Below are positions 24,525-33,299 of a DNA stretch of 64,000 nt, in pieces. A model generated the notes under the pieces. The model worked only from the letters and a program-made list of their open reading frames with translations, did no database searches and had not been told where the DNA came from. Each line of letters starts with the position of its first letter. The stretch's first letter is position 1. Source of the stretch: Flavobacterium akiainvivens (GTDB lineage: Bacteria; Bacteroidota; Bacteroidia; Flavobacteriales; Flavobacteriaceae); the NCBI RefSeq assembly GCF_001278115.1, contig NZ_LIYD01000005.1:2240653-2304652 (forward strand), written 5' to 3'. Position numbers and translations under genes: made by a program.

Positions 24525-24722
24525 CATTCCGAACGAAGCGCAGGGGTTCTGTCATTCCGAACGAAGCGCAGCGGAGCTGAGGAATCTCTAATTGGATTGT
24601 TAGATTTTTCTACAGGATGTTCTTCCATTTCGAACGAAGCGCAGCGGAGTTGAGAAATCTCTTAGATTTTTAGACAGAGTGTTTTCCATTCCGAACGAAA
24701 CGCAGCGGAGTTGAGAAATCTT
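24525..24722. repeat. Cluster of CATTCCGAACGAAGCGCAG repeats
   Basis: Four copies of the core CATTCCGAACGAAGCGCAG (one truncated at 24525, then 24553, 24625 with a TTT variant, 24687), three of them followed by CGGAGYTGAGRAATCT. The period is about 62-72 bases with A+T-rich spacers containing TAGATTTTT. They do not form a CRISPR array: spacers are related and repeats are degenerate. They appear to be a dispersed intergenic repeat. Confidence 0.8.
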
Positions 24723-24752
24723 TAAATATACAGCAAAGTAAGCATTCCCCTC

Positions 24753-25037
24753 CCGCGGACTATCATGTGGATACAAATAGTGAGGCTGTACCACAGAGGT
24801 TCTCAGAGTGAGCCCAAAGATTCACTGAGAATTAGAGGTCTACACCTTTGGTGTGAGAGCACAGAGCGATGCGGACAAAGCAGCACAGCTCTGTGGCCTT
24901 GCGCTGAAAGCGCTGTCTTAAAAAAGCTCTTTTTGAAAAACTTTGTGTATCTCCGGGCTCACTCTGATAACCTCTGCGGTATAACTTATCTTTTTTGTTT
25001 AAAATTGTAAAAGATGTGTCCACACGATAGTCCCGCG
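24753..25037. mobile_element. Non-coding inverted-repeat element, apparently nested in another repeat
   Basis: The outer arms 24753-24775 and 25014-25037 match as reverse complements (CCGCGGACTATCATGTGGAT versus CCGCGGGACTATCGTGTGGA). The inner arms at 24791-24826 and 24945-24981 also match, sharing CAGAGTGAGCCC. No ORF fits inside. The flanks read ATTCCCCTCCC on the left and GGCGGGGTGG on the right, which together resemble the arm of the unit at 22700-22801. This element therefore seems to have jumped into such an arm. Confidence 0.7.
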
Positions 25038-25096
25038 GCGGGGTGGTTAAAGTGTATCTCTCACAAACGCCAAAAACCAAACCAAACCCCACAAAA

Positions 25097-25116
25097 AAAC
25101 AGCCCTAAGGCTGTTT
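25097..25116 (-). terminator. Terminator overlapping a small gene's stop
   Basis: AAACAGCC / GGCTGTTT hairpin; on the minus strand followed by TTTTTTTGTGG. The stop codon of the 25105-25275 gene is in the loop. Confidence 0.75.
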
Positions 25117-25275
25117 CTCTTTATTCTTTGCAATCTGTTTCTTTATATCAAGAACCAGCACCACGGCGTTAAGCACTATCATAATGTATGATACCACCAC
25201 CAGCCAGGTATTTTTATCGTTAAGCGCATAGTATGAAAACAATACCAGCGCAAACAACCGTATTATAATTTTCAT
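25105..25275 (-). CDS. Small two-helix membrane protein
   Basis: 56 residues, ATG at 25275 with a good ribosome-binding site (GGGAGGAAT) immediately upstream. There are two hydrophobic helices (about 3-18 and 24-44), then a lysine-rich cytoplasmic tail. It ends on a terminator, which supports expression. It lies 75 bases after the end of recQ in the same direction. No family recognised. Confidence 0.65.
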   Translation of the reverse strand: MKIIIRLFALVLFSYYALNDKNTWLVVVSYIMIVLNAVVLVLDIKKQIAKNKEKQP

Positions 25276-25349
25276 ATTCCTCCCATTTTAAAACTTCACC
25301 CGCCACCTGCTATCTGCTATCTGCTATCTGCCACCTGCTCTCTGACCAC

Positions 25350-27545
25350 TTAATTCGCCACTTCGCTTATAAACTTAATGCGCATCAGCCTCAGCTCTTC
25401 AGTATCATAATCGCCGTCAAACTCCTTAAGGGCGTCTTTAATACTGTCGCTTTCACTATCCATGTAGTAGTCGTGAATTTCCTCCTGCTGGTCGTCGTCC
25501 AGTATATCGTCTACCCAGTACTTAATGTTAAGCTTGGTACCGCTGTATACAATCTGCTCCATTTCCTTAAGCAGGGCATCAAAATCAAGGCCTTTAGCTT
25601 TGGCAATATCGTGCAGCGACAGCTTACGGTCAATATTCTGAATGATGTACAGCTTAAGGCTTGAGTTTGCCCCGGTGGTTTTTACCACAAGGTCGTCAGG
25701 GCGGGTAATGTCATTATCGGTAACATAGCGGGCAATAAGGTCTACAAAGTCCTTACCGTATTTTTTGGCCTTGCCTTCGCCCACACCGTGCACGCTGCTC
25801 AGTTCCTCAATATTAATAGGATATTTAAGGGCCATATCTTCCAAAGACGGGTCCTGGAACACCACAAACGGCGGAACCCCCAGCTTTTTGGCCACCTTTT
25901 TACGCAGGTCTTTCAGCATACCGGCAAGCACCTCATCGCTCACACCCGATGATTTTGCGGCCGTAACCGTGTTTTCATCGTCGGTTTCCTCATAGTTATG
26001 GTCTTCCGTCATCAGGAAGCTAACCGGGTTCTTTATAAACTCCTCTCCTTTTGGCGTAAGCTTCAGTATACCGTAGGTTTCAATATCCTTATCCAGGTAG
26101 CCCTCTACCAGCACCTGGCGTATGAGCGCCATCCAGTGCTTTTCGTCAAAATCCTTACCCGTGCCAAAAAACGGCTGGGCATCGGTCCTGTGGGCTTTTA
26201 TAACGGCATTTATCTTCCCGGTAAGGGTAAATATAATCTCTTTAGATTTGTATAGTTGCTTGGTGTCGCGCACCACCTCAAGCACGGTAACCACCTGCTC
26301 TTTGGCTTCGGTTTTCTTTTTCGGGTTGCGCACGTTGTCGTCCATATCGGCGCCTTCGCCCGTTTCCTCGTCAAACTCCTCACCAAAATAGTGCAGTAAA
26401 AATTTACGGCGGCTCATACTGGTTTCGGCATAGGCCACAACCTCCTGCAATAGCGCAAAGCCTATTTCCTGTTCGGCTACGGGCTTGCCACTCATAAACT
26501 TCTCAAGCTTTTCAATATCCTTGTAGCTGTAGTAGGCAAGGCAGTGGCCTTCGCCCCCGTCGCGGCCTGCGCGGCCTGTTTCCTGGTAGTAGCTTTCTAA
26601 AGATTTAGGAATATCGTGGTGAATTACAAACCTAACGTCCGGCTTGTCTATACCCATACCAAAGGCAATGGTAGCCACTACCACATCTACATCTTCCATA
26701 AGGAACATATCCTGGTGCTTGGCGCGTGTTTTTGCATCGAGCCCCGCATGGTAGGGCACGGCGCTAATGCCGTTTACTTGTAATACCTGTGCAATTTCCT
26801 CCACCTTTTTACGGCTCAGGCAGTATATAACCCCGCTCTTGCCCTTGTGCTGGCGGATAAAGCGGATAATATCGCTTTCCACCGTTTTTTGCTTGGGGCG
26901 TATTTCATAATACAGGTTGGGACGGTTAAACGATGCCTTAAACGTATTGGCATCGGGCATATCAAGGTTTTTAAGGATGTCTTCCTGCACCTTGGGCGTG
27001 GCTGTAGCGGTAAGGCCTATAATTGGCACATCGCCCAGCTGGCTTATAATGTTGCGCAGGTTGCGGTATTCCGGGCGGAAATCATGCCCCCATTCAGAGA
27101 TACAGTGCGCCTCGTCTATAGCCACAAAGCTAATGGGCACGGTGTTCAGGAACTGGGTATATTCTTCCTTTGTAAGCGATTCCGGCGCTACATACAGCAG
27201 CTTGGTTACGCCATCGGTAATATCTTTTTTAACCTGGGCAATTTCGGTCTTGGTGAGCGATGAGTTAAGCACGTGGGCAATACCGGTTTCAGATGAAAGG
27301 CTGCGTATGGCATCAACCTGGTTTTTCATCAGGGCTATAAGCGGCGAAACCACAATGGCAGTGCCGGGCAGTACAAGGGCAGGCAGCTGATAGCATAGTG
27401 ATTTGCCCCCGCCGGTAGGCATAATAACAAATGTATTCTGGCCGGATATAATGCTGCGCACAACATCTTCCTGAAGGCCTTTGAAATTGTTAAAACCAAA
27501 ATATTTCTTTAACTCTTTATGTAAGTCAATTTCGGTCGCTTTCAT
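25350..27545 (-). CDS. recQ: ATP-dependent DNA helicase RecQ
   Basis: 731 residues. The helicase core has Walker A MPTGGGKSLCYQLPAL (about 42-57), the DEAHCISEWGHDFRPEYR box (motif II and the RecQ aromatic loop), motif VI QETGRAGRDG, the RQC region, and a C-terminal HRDC-like domain (VFQDPSLEDMA, ELSSVHGVGEGKAKKYG). The Zn-binding Cys cluster usual between motif VI and RQC is not evident (that segment reads YAETSMSRRKFLLHYFGEEF), as in a subset of Bacteroidota RecQ. It unwinds 3'-5' in recombination and fork repair. Transcribed divergently from kdsD. Confidence 0.95.
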   Translation of the reverse strand: MKATEIDLHKELKKYFGFNNFKGLQEDVVRSIISGQNTFVIMPTGGGKSLCYQLPALVLPGTAIVVSPLIALMKNQVDAIRSLSSETGIAHVLNSSLTKTEIAQVKKDITDGVTKLLYVAPESLTKEEYTQFLNTVPISFVAIDEAHCISEWGHDFRPEYRNLRNIISQLGDVPIIGLTATATPKVQEDILKNLDMPDANTFKASFNRPNLYYEIRPKQKTVESDIIRFIRQHKGKSGVIYCLSRKKVEEIAQVLQVNGISAVPYHAGLDAKTRAKHQDMFLMEDVDVVVATIAFGMGIDKPDVRFVIHHDIPKSLESYYQETGRAGRDGGEGHCLAYYSYKDIEKLEKFMSGKPVAEQEIGFALLQEVVAYAETSMSRRKFLLHYFGEEFDEETGEGADMDDNVRNPKKKTEAKEQVVTVLEVVRDTKQLYKSKEIIFTLTGKINAVIKAHRTDAQPFFGTGKDFDEKHWMALIRQVLVEGYLDKDIETYGILKLTPKGEEFIKNPVSFLMTEDHNYEETDDENTVTAAKSSGVSDEVLAGMLKDLRKKVAKKLGVPPFVVFQDPSLEDMALKYPINIEELSSVHGVGEGKAKKYGKDFVDLIARYVTDNDITRPDDLVVKTTGANSSLKLYIIQNIDRKLSLHDIAKAKGLDFDALLKEMEQIVYSGTKLNIKYWVDDILDDDQQEEIHDYYMDSESDSIKDALKEFDGDYDTEELRLMRIKFISEVAN

Positions 27546-27568
27546 TATCTCAATTAAGTGTAATTACA

Positions 27569-27576
27569 TAAATTTG
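27569..27576 (+). promoter_or_regulatory. -7 box upstream of kdsD
   Basis: TAAATTTG, exact TAnnTTTG consensus, about 58 bases before the TTG start of kdsD. It overlaps the divergent recQ promoter region. Confidence 0.5.
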
Positions 27577-27583
27577 CAGAACA

Positions 27584-27591
27584 TAAAGATA
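27584..27591 (-). promoter_or_regulatory. -7 box upstream of recQ
   Basis: On the minus strand TTG, 19 bases, TATCTTTA, one mismatch from TAnnTTTG, about 40 bases before the recQ ATG. The two divergent promoters lie within 25 bases of each other. Confidence 0.45.
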
Positions 27592-27634
27592 CAAAAATCT
27601 TTTACATTCGCAACTTTTTAAACATTTCTCAAAG

Positions 27635-28600
27635 TTGATTGATACTGAACAGATACTGGCTTCTGCCAGAAAAACCATACAGTCTGAAAGTGACAGTATT
27701 GCCGCACTGGCACAATATATTGACAACGATTTTGTTGCAATTGCACAGCTTGTTTTTAACACCAATGCCCGTGTTATTGTAACCGGCATAGGCAAAAGCG
27801 CGCTTATTGCTGCCAAAATTGTAGCCACCCTTAACTCTACCGGAACGCCGTCGCAATTCCTTCATGCCGCTGAAGCCATTCATGGCGACCTGGGCATGGT
27901 GCAGCCCGGCGATGTGGTTATCTGCATCTCTAAAAGCGGCAACAGCCCCGAGATTAAAGTGCTTGCCCCGCTGCTTAAGCGTTTTGGCAATGTGCTGGTG
28001 GGCATGACGGCAAATAAAAGCTCGTTTTTGGCGCAGGAATCAGATTACGTACTCCATGCCTATGTAGAGGCTGAGGCCTGCCCGCTAAACCTGGCGCCTA
28101 CTAACAGCACCACAGCACAGCTGGTTATGGGCGATGCCCTTGCCATAAGCCTTATGGAGCTGCGTGGCTTTACAGCCGAAGACTTTGCCAAATACCACCC
28201 CGGTGGCGCATTGGGCAAAAAGCTGCTGCTGCGCGTGGGCGATATGCTCGATGAAACACACCGCCCCGAAGTGGCACCTACTACCGCTATTAAAGAAGCC
28301 ATACACGAAATTTCAGCCAAACGACTGGGTGTAACAGCAGTTATAGAAAACGGAAAGCTTGTAGGCATTATTACCGATGGTGATATTCGCCGTATGCTTA
28401 ACGACCGCGACAATATTGCCGGGGTTACCGCTGCCGATGTTATGACCCGAAACCCCAAAACCGTGGCCAGCCACGATATGGTGGTAGATGCTTTTAATAC
28501 TATGGAAAACCACTCCATTACCCAGCTTATGGTGGTAGATGGCGGCGTGTACAAAGGCGTGCTGCACATTCACGATATTTTAAAAGAGGGGGTGATATAA
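27635..28600 (+). CDS. kdsD: Arabinose-5-phosphate isomerase (KpsF/GutQ/KdsD family)
   Basis: 321 residues. The only reasonable start is TTG at 27635; no ATG or GTG exists upstream in frame before a stop. An N-terminal SIS domain (VTGIGKSALIAAK, FLHAAEAIHGDLGMV, ISKSGNSPE) is followed by two CBS domains (about 205-260 and 270-320; ITDGDIRRML). The enzyme makes D-arabinose 5-phosphate for Kdo of lipopolysaccharide. It heads a rightward gene set with an unknown exported protein, tatC, an AhpD-like protein and lptB. Confidence 0.9.
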   Translation: MIDTEQILASARKTIQSESDSIAALAQYIDNDFVAIAQLVFNTNARVIVTGIGKSALIAAKIVATLNSTGTPSQFLHAAEAIHGDLGMVQPGDVVICISKSGNSPEIKVLAPLLKRFGNVLVGMTANKSSFLAQESDYVLHAYVEAEACPLNLAPTNSTTAQLVMGDALAISLMELRGFTAEDFAKYHPGGALGKKLLLRVGDMLDETHRPEVAPTTAIKEAIHEISAKRLGVTAVIENGKLVGIITDGDIRRMLNDRDNIAGVTAADVMTRNPKTVASHDMVVDAFNTMENHSITQLMVVDGGVYKGVLHIHDILKEGVI

Positions 28601-28606
28601 AAAACT

Positions 28607-30082
28607 ATGGCTAAAACAAAAGGCTTGCTGCTCATTACCCTTTGGCTATTGGCCATGCCTTTTGCGTTTGCACAGGATATTACCGACTTTAAGCAGGTTA
28701 CACCCACCGCTCAATACAAAAAGAAAGACAACAACATATACTGCCTGCTACAGCATGGCGCACTGGGTGTGCAGCTGGCTATTAACCAAAACAACTGTGG
28801 CGAGTACATCTGTTCTGCTGCTATGCAGTTTACCTACAACGGCAAAACCACAGGCCAATGCTTTTCCATTGGCAGGGACAATCCCGAGCGGGAGCTACTG
28901 TTTTATTATTCTGAATCGGCAAAGGCCTGGTATATAATCGATGATGTTGAGGCAGATGATGCCGAAGTGTTTGAATTGTATTATATTTCAGGCAGCACGG
29001 TAATCTACGAAGGCATCTTTGTTACCAATAATGGCGAGGATGCTGATTATTACCAAAACAACTGGCAATACCCAAGGCCTCTCATAGGCATTGAACGCAA
29101 AGACGGCAAGCCTGCTTTAACTTTTACATACGGACCCGAAAACAAAATCCTGAATTTTGAAAAATATACGCCCCGGGTTGGTGAAGAAGGCGAAGAATAT
29201 AGTGACGAGGAAACTAAAGCGCTGCTACCTGCGTTCAACTGGCAAAAAGGCTTTACCCCTACCCTTAAATACGCAAAGGAATTTGACCTGATGGGCGATG
29301 GCGAACCCGAGAAATTTAACATCGACTGGGCTAAAAAAGAAATAACTTACGGCAATACCGATGCTATGATGCTTATTAAAGACGGTAAGGCAAAAGAGTA
29401 CATCCGCTTTAGCGGAGATACGCTGCTGGTAACCGTTAAGAATAATAAAGAGGTTGAAGACGGCATTTATACCTACCATTTCAGTATTTCTAAAAAATAC
29501 AATACTGCCGTACCTTTTAAGTACCGGTATTCAAAAAATGTAAAAGGCTGTACCCTCGAAGAAGATTTCTTCCCCATGTATGAAGGCATTATCAATACGC
29601 TTGAAACGTTTAGGCTGACAGGCGAATACAGCTTTTGCCACAGCTGCTACGGGCGGAGGTTTACCCTGAAAGACCTGCACAACCGCCTGAAAAACAAAAA
29701 CCTGACAAACAGTTTCAGTAACCCGTGTATTACCCCGCCGGGATATATGGAAATAATAACACTTACAGAAGAAAACCCAATTACAGCCGATAACGTACAG
29801 ATGTATAATGATATTGCATTTTACATATCTGAAATTAAACCCGTAAATAAGCAAAGCGAAAGAAATATATCAGAGTCCTCCTTACATTTGCTGCGGCAGA
29901 TAACCTATAAATTCCCAGACAGGGTGGTAGCATGGCTCAACCTGGCCGATGTGTACTGGAACCAAAACGACAATTACAAAAAGCAGGCCAAAGAGGCCTA
30001 CAAAAAATACCTGGAACTTATGAAGGCCCAGGGCAAAGACCTGAATAAAATACCCCAGCGGGTATACGACCGTATTAAATAA
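28607..30082 (+). CDS. Exported protein of unknown function with C-terminal TPR-like helices
   Basis: 491 residues, signal peptide ending AFAQ (about 22), starting six bases after the kdsD stop. The first ~250 residues are β-rich; there is an FG-GAP/EF-like stretch EFDLMGDGEPEKFNIDW (about 225-241). The last 70 residues (LHLLRQITYKFPDRVVAWLNLADVYW ... AKEAYKKYLELMKAQG) resemble one or two TPR units. Cys pairs (CHSC about 345-348) are present. No family named. The context of envelope genes suggests a periplasmic role. Confidence 0.75.
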   Translation: MAKTKGLLLITLWLLAMPFAFAQDITDFKQVTPTAQYKKKDNNIYCLLQHGALGVQLAINQNNCGEYICSAAMQFTYNGKTTGQCFSIGRDNPERELLFYYSESAKAWYIIDDVEADDAEVFELYYISGSTVIYEGIFVTNNGEDADYYQNNWQYPRPLIGIERKDGKPALTFTYGPENKILNFEKYTPRVGEEGEEYSDEETKALLPAFNWQKGFTPTLKYAKEFDLMGDGEPEKFNIDWAKKEITYGNTDAMMLIKDGKAKEYIRFSGDTLLVTVKNNKEVEDGIYTYHFSISKKYNTAVPFKYRYSKNVKGCTLEEDFFPMYEGIINTLETFRLTGEYSFCHSCYGRRFTLKDLHNRLKNKNLTNSFSNPCITPPGYMEIITLTEENPITADNVQMYNDIAFYISEIKPVNKQSERNISESSLHLLRQITYKFPDRVVAWLNLADVYWNQNDNYKKQAKEAYKKYLELMKAQGKDLNKIPQRVYDRIK

Positions 30083-30099
30083 AAAGAGAATTACCATAA

Positions 30100-30924
30100 A
30101 TGGCGAAAAATAAAAAAACAAGCGGCGAAATGTCGTTCCTGGACCATCTTGAAGAACTGCGCTGGCTGCTGGTGCGCAGTACCGTAGCTATACTTATAGG
30201 CGGTATTGTGGCCTTTATATTCAGCGGGTTTATTTTTGACCACATTATTTTTGCACCTAAAAGCGGCAACTTTATTACCTACCGCTTTTTTTGCGACCTG
30301 GCTAATAAATACGACCTCGACAAAAGCTTTTGCGTTACCGATATTCCGTTCGACCTGATAAACCGCGATATGGAAGGCCAGATAAATACTGATATCTGGA
30401 CCTCTATAACAGCCGGCTTTATAGGTGTTTTTCCATACATACTCTACCAGATTTGGAAGTTTATAAGCCCCGCCCTGTATGACCGCGAACGCAAACTGGC
30501 CGTATGGTTTATCATCAGCACCTCCATACTGTTTTTCCTTGGGGTGTTGTTTGGCTACTACCTTATCCTGCCGCTTTCCATCAACTTCCTTGCAAACTAC
30601 CACTTAAGTGATTTGGTGGAAAACAATATCGACATAGGTTCATACATCAGCATGGTAAAAACCACCGTTATTGCCTGTGGCCTCGTGTTTGAAATGCCCA
30701 TAATAATTTACTTCCTGGCAAAGGTAGGGCTGGTTACGGCATCATTTTTGCGAAAGTACAGGCGCTATGCCTACGTATTAATGCTTATAATTGCAGCCGT
30801 GGTTACACCGCCCGATGTTATAAGCCAGACTATTGTTACCATTCCGCTGGTAATACTGTATGAGGCCAGCATATTGATTGCGGCACGTATGAACAAACAA
30901 AAAACAGAAGAAGCAAATGGCTGA
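30100..30924 (+). CDS. tatC: Sec-independent translocase TatC
   Basis: 274 residues, six transmembrane helices. Landmarks are MSFLDHLEELRWLL (the conserved cytoplasmic N-terminal motif for twin-arginine recognition, about 11-24), FPYILYQIWKFISPALYDRERK (first periplasmic loop/TM2-3) and a PPDVISQ motif near TM5. An insertion of about 30 residues in the first periplasmic loop is typical of Bacteroidota. It is needed for export of folded cofactor proteins such as the FAD enzyme at 10486-12105. tatA was not seen here. Confidence 0.95.
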   Translation: MAKNKKTSGEMSFLDHLEELRWLLVRSTVAILIGGIVAFIFSGFIFDHIIFAPKSGNFITYRFFCDLANKYDLDKSFCVTDIPFDLINRDMEGQINTDIWTSITAGFIGVFPYILYQIWKFISPALYDRERKLAVWFIISTSILFFLGVLFGYYLILPLSINFLANYHLSDLVENNIDIGSYISMVKTTVIACGLVFEMPIIIYFLAKVGLVTASFLRKYRRYAYVLMLIIAAVVTPPDVISQTIVTIPLVILYEASILIAARMNKQKTEEANG

Positions 30925-31273
30925 TTTAGTACAGGAGTTTAACGACTACCGCCAAAAAATGAACGAAAAGCTCATGGCAGACAACAATAAGGTTATTAAG
31001 CGTATTTTTAACCTTGATACCAATGCCTATATGGAAGGTGCCCTGAGCGTGCCCGTAAAAGAGCTTTTGGGCCTTGTGGCAAGCGCCGTTTTGCGCTGCG
31101 ACGATTGTGTAAAATACCACCTTGAAACCTGCTACAAAGAAGGCCTAACCAAGGAACAGGTTATGGAGGCCATGAGTATTGCCACGCTTGTGGGCGGTAC
31201 TATTGTTATACCCCACCTGCGCCGCGCCTACGAGTTTTGGGAAGCGCTGGAGCAAAATAATGAATCAGTGTAA
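30917..31273 (+). CDS. Carboxymuconolactone decarboxylase / AhpD-like protein
   Basis: 118 residues overlapping tatC by 8 bases. The AhpD-fold core is seen in LGLVASAVLRCDDCVKYHLETCYKEGLTKEQVMEAMSIA, with the redox pair C-D-D-C (about 56-59) and the downstream His of the AhpD signature. Likely a thiol-dependent peroxidase/reductase partner rather than a true decarboxylase. Same order (tatC then this gene then lptB) suggests a conserved flavobacterial arrangement. Confidence 0.88.
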   Translation: MADLVQEFNDYRQKMNEKLMADNNKVIKRIFNLDTNAYMEGALSVPVKELLGLVASAVLRCDDCVKYHLETCYKEGLTKEQVMEAMSIATLVGGTIVIPHLRRAYEFWEALEQNNESV

Positions 31274-31393
31274 CAATTAAATACGCAATTCAACAATGGG
31301 GTTAATGCATCAATTAAGCAATTGATTAATTGATACATTAAAAAATTAGTACATTGCTACATTCATGAATTGGTACATTAAAAAATTAAAAAC

Positions 31394-32194
31394 ATGAAGC
31401 TAAGGGCAGACAACTTAGTAAAAACATACAAGGGCCGTACTGTTGTAAAAGGCATTTCGGTAGAAGTAAACCAGGGCGAAATTGTGGGGCTGCTGGGGCC
31501 TAACGGAGCCGGTAAAACCACTTCTTTCTACATGATTGTGGGGCTGGTAAAACCCAACAGCGGCAAGATATACCTTGACCAGACCGAGATTACTGATTTC
31601 CCTATGTACAAGCGTGCACAACACGGCATTGGCTACCTGGCGCAGGAAGCCAGCGTGTTCCGCAAGCTGAGCATTGAAGATAATATATTGAGTGTATTAC
31701 AGCTTACCAAGCTTTCTAAAAAAGACCAGGAAGCCAAAATGGAAGAGCTTATAGACGAGTTTAGCCTGCAGCACATACGCACAAACCGCGGCGACCTGCT
31801 AAGCGGTGGCGAGCGCCGCCGTACCGAGATTGCCCGCGCCCTGGCAACCGACCCTAAATTTATCCTGCTGGATGAGCCCTTTGCAGGGGTAGACCCCGTG
31901 GCGGTTGAAGACATTCAGCGCATTGTGGCACAGCTTAAAGATAAAAACATAGGCATTTTGATTACCGACCACAACGTGCAGGAAACCCTTGCCATTACAG
32001 ATAAAACCTACCTTATGTTTGATGGCGGTATCCTTAAAGCCGGTATGCCCGAAGAACTTGTGGAAGACGAAATGGTGCGCAAGGTATACCTGGGCCAAAA
32101 CTTTGAGCTCCGCAAAAAGAAGATTGATTTCCACAAAAAGAAAGACGAGCCTGTATCTGTAGCCACTACGGCAGAAGACGCAAAAGAAGAATAA
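31394..32194 (+). CDS. lptB: LPS export ABC transporter ATPase LptB
   Basis: 266 residues. Walker A GPNGAGKTT (about 34-42), Q-loop AQEASVFRKLS, signature LLSGGERRRTEIARALA, Walker B FILLDEPFAGVDP and the H-loop in ITDHNVQETL mark LptB, the ATPase that powers lipopolysaccharide transport with LptFG. A C-terminal 20-residue charged extension is present. The 120-bp gap before it carries short tandem A+T motifs (TACATTAAAAAATTA twice), otherwise nothing. Confidence 0.95.
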   Translation: MKLRADNLVKTYKGRTVVKGISVEVNQGEIVGLLGPNGAGKTTSFYMIVGLVKPNSGKIYLDQTEITDFPMYKRAQHGIGYLAQEASVFRKLSIEDNILSVLQLTKLSKKDQEAKMEELIDEFSLQHIRTNRGDLLSGGERRRTEIARALATDPKFILLDEPFAGVDPVAVEDIQRIVAQLKDKNIGILITDHNVQETLAITDKTYLMFDGGILKAGMPEELVEDEMVRKVYLGQNFELRKKKIDFHKKKDEPVSVATTAEDAKEE

Positions 32195-32196
32195 AA

Positions 32197-32219
32197 AACA
32201 GCCGCTTAAAGCGGCTGTT
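32197..32219 (+). terminator. lptB terminator
   Basis: AACAGCCGCT / AGCGGCTGTT, three-base loop, then TTTTTG. Confidence 0.85.
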
Positions 32220-32232
32220 TTTGTCTGTTATC

Positions 32233-32857
32233 TTATCGAAATCCAAGTGATTTTACAAAGGCTGCTATCTTATCCGCGCCCTCATCATTAAATGAAATTT
32301 CGTCATCTAATAATGGTAAAGATGAGTTTACCCTATTACACATCAAACAAATACTAATGTGTAAAACAACCTTCTTACCCTTATAAAAAACAAGTCCGAA
32401 ATGAGGCTCAAAGCACCCGGCAGCCGAAGCTGAATATATCTGTTTGTCGCTCAAAAGGGGTTACTATAGCATCCACCTGATTTTGAGACAATGCCTTTCT
32501 TGCAATAACGAAAGGAAAAAGCTTGCCTGTTCTGCCAATAATATCAGACGAAACATTTGCCTCTGCTATTTTTTCGTAAGAGCCGTCATAGTCAAAAGCC
32601 ACTACCCCATCATAATCCAGCGTACTAAATGGCTCACCGGCTTTTACATTAGGTTTTACTTCCTTAATAGTAAAAGGTTTCGAAGTATCAATATAGTCAT
32701 ATTCCGGGCCATGATGTTCGGGCTTTTCATTATAAACCGTATCAGGCTTTGGCGTTTCTGCAACCGGCTTTGTCACATTCTGGCGTACAACCTCAAGCTT
32801 TGTGTTTTCCCCACACGATATCAAGGCAAACACACTCAGGGTTACTAATCGCTTCAT
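32233..32857 (-). pseudogene. Lipoprotein gene with a frameshift
   Basis: The 5' part (start ATG at 32857) encodes a signal peptide and lipobox (FALISC) and runs to DAIVTP. At the CCCCTTTT run (minus strand, plus positions about 32455-32462) the frame is lost and stops 17 codons later at 32408. The continuation is open in the next frame (SDKQIYSASAAGCFEPHFGLVFYKGK...) down to 32233. Removing one base from the run would give one lipoprotein of about 208 residues (FEPHFG...DDEISFNDEGADKIAAFVKSLG at the end). It is either a recent pseudogene or a homopolymer sequencing error. No family recognised. Confidence 0.7.
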
Positions 32858-32858
32858 A

Positions 32859-33230
32859 TTATTTAAACAAAAAACCTTTCGGGGCATACAGGTCGCCTTT
32901 ATCATACATATTAAGGTAAAGTTTTTTCTTTACGGGGTCGCCTTCAATTTCAACCACATAAACATCAAGCATGCCACCCCATGCAGAATTTTTGGTTTCA
33001 AACGGGCAGCAGCTGCCACTGCGGTTGTAGGTTACTTTTTCGCCGTTAGGGCCGGTAAGGCGGTTAAGGTAAGCGCGTTCCTGGGCAGGGCCGTCATTAA
33101 CACCGCCCACTTTAATGGGGTTGCTTTCGGTATAGCCATAATCAGCAGAAGACGCAGTAGCAGCAGCCTTTTTTGCGCCACCGCAGCCCACCAGCACTAC
33201 GCCGGCAAGCACAATAAGGAAATTTTTCAT
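32859..33230 (-). CDS. Small lipoprotein (often mislabelled as an aldolase)
   Basis: 123 residues with a lipobox (VLVGC, Cys16). The mature part contains NRLTGPNGEKVTYNRSGSCCPF and the C-terminal KKKLYLNMYDKGDLYAPKGF, a pattern I recognise as a conserved Bacteroidota lipoprotein. To my knowledge members are frequently annotated as 2-dehydro-3-deoxyphosphooctonate aldolase; nothing in this short chain supports such an enzyme. The frameshifted lipoprotein gene begins one base after its end, so both may form one leftward unit. Confidence 0.75.
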   Translation of the reverse strand: MKNFLIVLAGVVLVGCGGAKKAAATASSADYGYTESNPIKVGGVNDGPAQERAYLNRLTGPNGEKVTYNRSGSCCPFETKNSAWGGMLDVYVVEIEGDPVKKKLYLNMYDKGDLYAPKGFLFK

Positions 33231-33299
33231 ATAGTAATAATTGGTTTATACCAAAGCTAACGATTTTCTATTGCCGTTTTGTATGCAGCAGAATAAAAA

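Noticed and set aside
24525..24722. Possible CRISPR array
   Set aside because: Repeats are degenerate and spacers similar to one another; no cas gene nearby.
24765..25092. ORFs of 80-90 codons within the nested repeat element
   Set aside because: They arise on both strands of an inverted repeat and have low-complexity translations; no transposase motif.
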